Assembly (NCBI RefSeq): GCF_014649735.1
Contig: NZ_BMTP01000010.1
Coordinates: 62,001-126,000 of the forward strand
Source of the DNA: Streptomyces lavendofoliae
GTDB taxonomy: Bacteria > Actinomycetota > Actinomycetes > Streptomycetales > Streptomycetaceae
DNA: 64,000 nucleotides
Direction: 5' to 3'
Within the stretch, counting starts at the first letter, position 1. Every line of letters begins with the position of its first letter. A program made the position numbers and the translations under genes. The notes under the pieces were generated by a model. It did no database searches. It saw only the letters and a list, made by a program, of their open reading frames with translations, and was not told the origin of the DNA. Shown piece after piece: positions 61,900-64,000 of this stretch.

Positions 61900-63737
61900 C
61901 CGGCGCCCCCCGCGTCGTCGACGCGGACGAGGCCTGGCGGCGGCTGCGGGGCGTCCGGTCCGCGGCGGACGCCGGAGCCGCCGGCCTGGTCCCCGGCCCG
62001 GACGGCCGGACGCGGTGGCGGCACGGCACGCCCGAGGCGGACGACCTGGCCGACCGCTACCTGCCCCTGTGCCTGGCCGGCCCCCACCTCACGTTCGCCC
62101 AACTCGGGCAGAGCGTCGACGGGTTCATCGCCACCCGCACCGGTGACGCCGACTACGTCACCGGGGAGGAGGACCGCACGCACCTGCACCGGATGCGCGC
62201 CCTCGCGGACGCGGTCGTCGTCGGCGCCGGAACCGCCGCCGCGGACGACCCGCGGCTGACCGTCCGCGCCTGCCCCGGCGCCGACCCGGTGCGCGTCGTG
62301 CTCGACCCGCACGGCCGGGTACCGCTGGGGCACCGGGTGTTCACCGACGGCGCGGCGCCGACCCTGTGGGTCGTGGGCGCGGGCGGGCGGCACGAGCGGG
62401 CCGTGGCGGACCGCGACGGCGTCGACGTCCTGACCCTGCCCGACCGCGCGGCGTTCGCCCCCCGCCACCTGGTGCGGGCACTCGCCCGGCGCGGGCTGGG
62501 CCGGGTCCTCGTGGAGGGCGGCGGGGTCACCGTGTCGCGCTTCCTCCACGAGGGCGCGCTGCACCGGTTGTACGTCACCGTCGCACCGGTCCTGCTCGGC
62601 GACGGCGTCCCCGGGCTCGCCTTCCCCGGGCCCGCCGTGATGCGCGACGCGCTCCGGCCGCCCACGCGGCGGGTCCTCCTCGGCGAGGACACCCTGTTCG
62701 AGTTCGACCTGCGCTCGCCGGGCCCCGGCGAGCCGGTCGGCCAGGAGCACGCCCGCGCCGGGCAGGCTCGCGGCGAGGCTCAGTAGTCCGTACACCACCG
62801 ACACGGTCAGCCCCTGGGCCGCGCCCAGCCCCGCCGCGCCGAAGGCCCAGGCGGCGACCCCCTCCCGGGGCCCCCAGCCGGCCACGTTCAGCGGCAACGC
62901 CATGGCGAGCAGGGCCGGCACCGCCAGCGGCAGCAGCACGCCCACGGGCGCCGTCACCCCGGCGGCGCGCGCGGCGAGCAGGAACATGACGAGGAACCCC
63001 GCCAGTACGGCGACGGACGACAGCAGCAGCCCCGCCCAGAGCACCGGGCCGGGCCGCCGGGGCCGCCCCCGCGCTCCGACGGCGTCGTGGAGGCCCCGGC
63101 CGGCCCGCTTCCGTCGCGTTCCGGCGGCCACCACCGCCACCACGAGCAGCGCGCACCCGGCCGCCACCGCACCGGCCGGGGCGACGCCCGGGCGCAGCCG
63201 TACCAGGACCGGCGAGGAGGACGTGACCAGCAGCACCGCACCGGTCGCCACCAGGACCACCTGGCCCGCCACCCGCTCAAGGACCACCGCGCGCACCCCC
63301 CGGCCGATGTCACCGGCGCCACGGCCGTGCCGTACCGCGCGGTGCACATCACCGAGAACACCGCCGGGCAGCACCGCGTTGAGGAACAACGCGCGGTAGT
63401 AGTCGGCGACGGCCCGCCCCAGCGGCAGCCGCATGCCCACGGCCCGCGCCACCAGGCGCCAGCGCCACGCGCTCAGCACGGTCGTGCCCGCGCCGATGCC
63501 CACCGCGCCGACGAGGGTGACGGCGTCGAGGCCCCGCAGCCCGGCCACGAGGGCGCCGGAGCCCTGCCACCACACCACCACCGCGAGGATCGCCGCGCCC
63601 GCGACCGCCCCAGGACGGCCGCGCACCGCCCGTACCGCCCGGTCCGGCGCCGTGGGCCGGCCCGCCAGGCGCCTTACCGCCGGGCTCAGCGCGGCCGGCC
63701 GGCGCACCATCGGCACCCGCACCGCCGGGGCCGTCAC
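61758..63737 (-). CDS. Flippase-like membrane protein (LPG synthase TM domain) whose frame reads on antisense to the reductase gene
   Basis: The first about 335 residues (63737 to about 62730) form a multi-pass membrane protein of the lysylphosphatidylglycerol-synthase/AglD flippase-like family: RWRLVARAVGMRLPLGRAVADYYRALFLNAVLPGG near the start, and ALPLNVAGWGPREGVAAW later. The domain ends around SLAASLPGAGVLLADRLAG, where a stop is expected, but none occurs in frame until 61758. Translation would add about 325 residues antisense to the reductase gene, Arg/Pro/Gly-rich and unlike any domain. A lost stop after deletion of the intergenic space is the simplest explanation. GTG at 63737 overlaps the methyltransferase stop by four bases. 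Confidence 0.7.
   Translation of the reverse strand: MTAPAVRVPMVRRPAALSPAVRRLAGRPTAPDRAVRAVRGRPGAVAGAAILAVVVWWQGSGALVAGLRGLDAVTLVGAVGIGAGTTVLSAWRWRLVARAVGMRLPLGRAVADYYRALFLNAVLPGGVLGDVHRAVRHGRGAGDIGRGVRAVVLERVAGQVVLVATGAVLLVTSSSPVLVRLRPGVAPAGAVAAGCALLVVAVVAAGTRRKRAGRGLHDAVGARGRPRRPGPVLWAGLLLSSVAVLAGFLVMFLLAARAAGVTAPVGVLLPLAVPALLAMALPLNVAGWGPREGVAAWAFGAAGLGAAQGLTVSVVYGLLSLAASLPGAGVLLADRLAGARRAQVELEQGVLAEEDPPRGRPERVAHHGGPGEGEPGDAVAEQDRCDGDVQPVQRALVEEARHGDPAALHEDPAQPAPGECPHQVAGGERRAVGQGQDVDAVAVRHGPLVPPARAHDPQGRRRAVGEHPVPQRYPAVRVEHDAHRVGAGAGADGQPRVVRGGGSGADDDRVREGAHPVQVRAVLLPGDVVGVTGAGGDEPVDALPELGEREVGAGQAQGQVAVGQVVRLGRAVPPPRPAVRAGDQAGGSGVRRGPDAPQPPPGLVRVDDAGGAGHRAPRREEPGDSRARYSPKDAVRAASNSLPFSADALEGRPTTPDSV
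61896..62786 (+). CDS. RibD C-terminal-domain (dihydrofolate-reductase-fold) pyrimidine reductase
   Basis: A 296-residue protein. After about 60 variable residues the reductase domain begins with FAQLGQSVDGFIATRTGDADYV, then RALADAVVVGAGTAAADDPRLTVR and VLVEGGGVTVSRFL, the RibD_C signature. It uses NADPH to reduce the ribosyl-aminopyrimidine side chain to ribityl. The deaminase half of bifunctional RibD is absent, as in archaeal ArfC. GTG at 61896 overlaps the upstream stop. The last 25 or so residues (after LFEFDL) are not part of the fold and lie antisense to the end of the flippase-like gene. Confidence 0.88.
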   Translation: MTGAPRVVDADEAWRRLRGVRSAADAGAAGLVPGPDGRTRWRHGTPEADDLADRYLPLCLAGPHLTFAQLGQSVDGFIATRTGDADYVTGEEDRTHLHRMRALADAVVVGAGTAAADDPRLTVRACPGADPVRVVLDPHGRVPLGHRVFTDGAAPTLWVVGAGGRHERAVADRDGVDVLTLPDRAAFAPRHLVRALARRGLGRVLVEGGGVTVSRFLHEGALHRLYVTVAPVLLGDGVPGLAFPGPAVMRDALRPPTRRVLLGEDTLFEFDLRSPGPGEPVGQEHARAGQARGEAQ

Positions 63738-64000
63738 GCGGCGGGTCCCGTGGGCGCGGTGGCGGGCAGGGCCAGGACGTCCTCGTGGCGGACCACCACG
63801 TCCAACCCGCCCGCCCCGCACGCCTCCAGGCGGCGCCGGAGGTACGCCGTGGCCCGGGGCGCGAGGTCGGGGCGCTGCTCGCGGGCGGCACCGACCCAGC
63901 CCCGCAGCCACTGCGCCGTCAGCGCGGACTCGCCGGGGCCCAGCCGCCAGGGACTGGAACGCACCAGGACGTCCATGCCGCGGTCCTCGAAGACCTGGCG
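63734..64000 (-). CDS. SAM-dependent methyltransferase, C-terminal part (runs off right edge)
   Basis: The last about 88 residues of a leftward gene whose start lies beyond the window. The visible part (RGMDVLVRSSPWRLGPGESAL, then LTAQWLRGWVGAAREQRPDL and DVVVRHEDVLALP) matches the end of a class I methyltransferase common beside pterin-type Streptomyces clusters. An internal ATG at 63976 exists, but the frame is open to the edge. It overlaps the flippase-like gene by four bases and so shares its operon. Confidence 0.65.
   Translation of the reverse strand, partial: RQVFEDRGMDVLVRSSPWRLGPGESALTAQWLRGWVGAAREQRPDLAPRATAYLRRRLEACGAGGLDVVVRHEDVLALPATAPTGPAA

Overview
The window is a high-GC (about 73-75% by eye) stretch of an actinomycete chromosome, almost certainly Streptomyces. 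The signs are the extreme third-position GC, GTG/TTG starts, many ATGA/GTGA gene overlaps, and Streptomyces-type families: a conservon (CvnA-D), SAV_915, DUF5997, a large LuxR (LAL) regulator, SpoIIE/PP2C phosphatases, an Rpf-like secreted protein, an ANTAR-GAF protein and an nSTAND1 ATPase. I see no rRNA, tRNA, CRISPR array, prophage structural genes or complete insertion sequence. The mix of secreted hydrolases, stand-alone regulators and small metabolic islands suggests accessory (arm-like) chromosome rather than core.

Layout, left end. At 1-9437 are a C-terminally cut HTH-nSTAND1 protein, a secreted I36-type inhibitor, a gene-poor stretch, a small ORF with two TTA codons, a TOPRIM protein, a secreted PET hydrolase/cutinase-type polyesterase, a LAL regulator and a two-domain VOC protein. 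At 9616-17383 are a Tat-exported berberine-bridge-type oxidase, a DUF2165 membrane protein, a UDP-glucose dehydrogenase, a homologue of the Bacillus Cyt cytolytic toxins, an acetyl xylan esterase facing a GH5 endoglucanase that has lost its secretion and binding domains, a PIG-L deacetylase and an aminotransferase remnant.

Middle. At 17525-25991 are two operons: quinone oxidoreductase plus two acyl-CoA dehydrogenases, then a five-gene Opp-type ABC transporter. Each has a palindromic operator candidate in front. At 26124-38273 are an ANTAR-GAF protein, a small membrane protein, a phosphodiester glycosidase, an AAC(3)-family acetyltransferase, SAV_915 plus a LysA decarboxylase behind an array of 11-nt direct repeats, conservon cvnABCD, phosphoglucomutase and a DoxX protein. 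At 38270-42898 is an srsABC-like type III polyketide/phenolic-lipid operon with a downstream MpaB-type (DUF2236) gene and a divergent UbiA prenyltransferase.

Right end. At 43216-50346 are DUF5997 with a DNA-binding-domain-less LysR protein, a GH16 glucanase-lectin with a strong promoter and palindrome, a two-gene T4-style RNA repair cassette (Rnl1 ligase plus Pnkp kinase/phosphatase), an Rpf-like protein and an MFS exporter. At 50421-60273 are two tandem PAS-GAF-SpoIIE phosphatases and a metal-export-like operon (DUF4331, TPR, His-rich NicO/RcnA-type transporter). At 60383-64000 is the edge of a specialised pterin/flavin-like cluster: a GTP cyclohydrolase II with Met in place of the usual active-site Tyr, a creatininase-family enzyme, a RibD-type reductase, a flippase-like membrane protein and a methyltransferase. 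Together these resemble the archaeal formylaminopyrimidine (ArfA/B/C) route.

Candidates for a less-described system, in my order: the FAPy/Arf-like cluster at the right edge, the Cyt-toxin homologue at 13515-14111, and the stand-alone T4-like RNA repair pair at 46033-48156. All function calls are by recognition of motifs and family resemblance; no database search was run.
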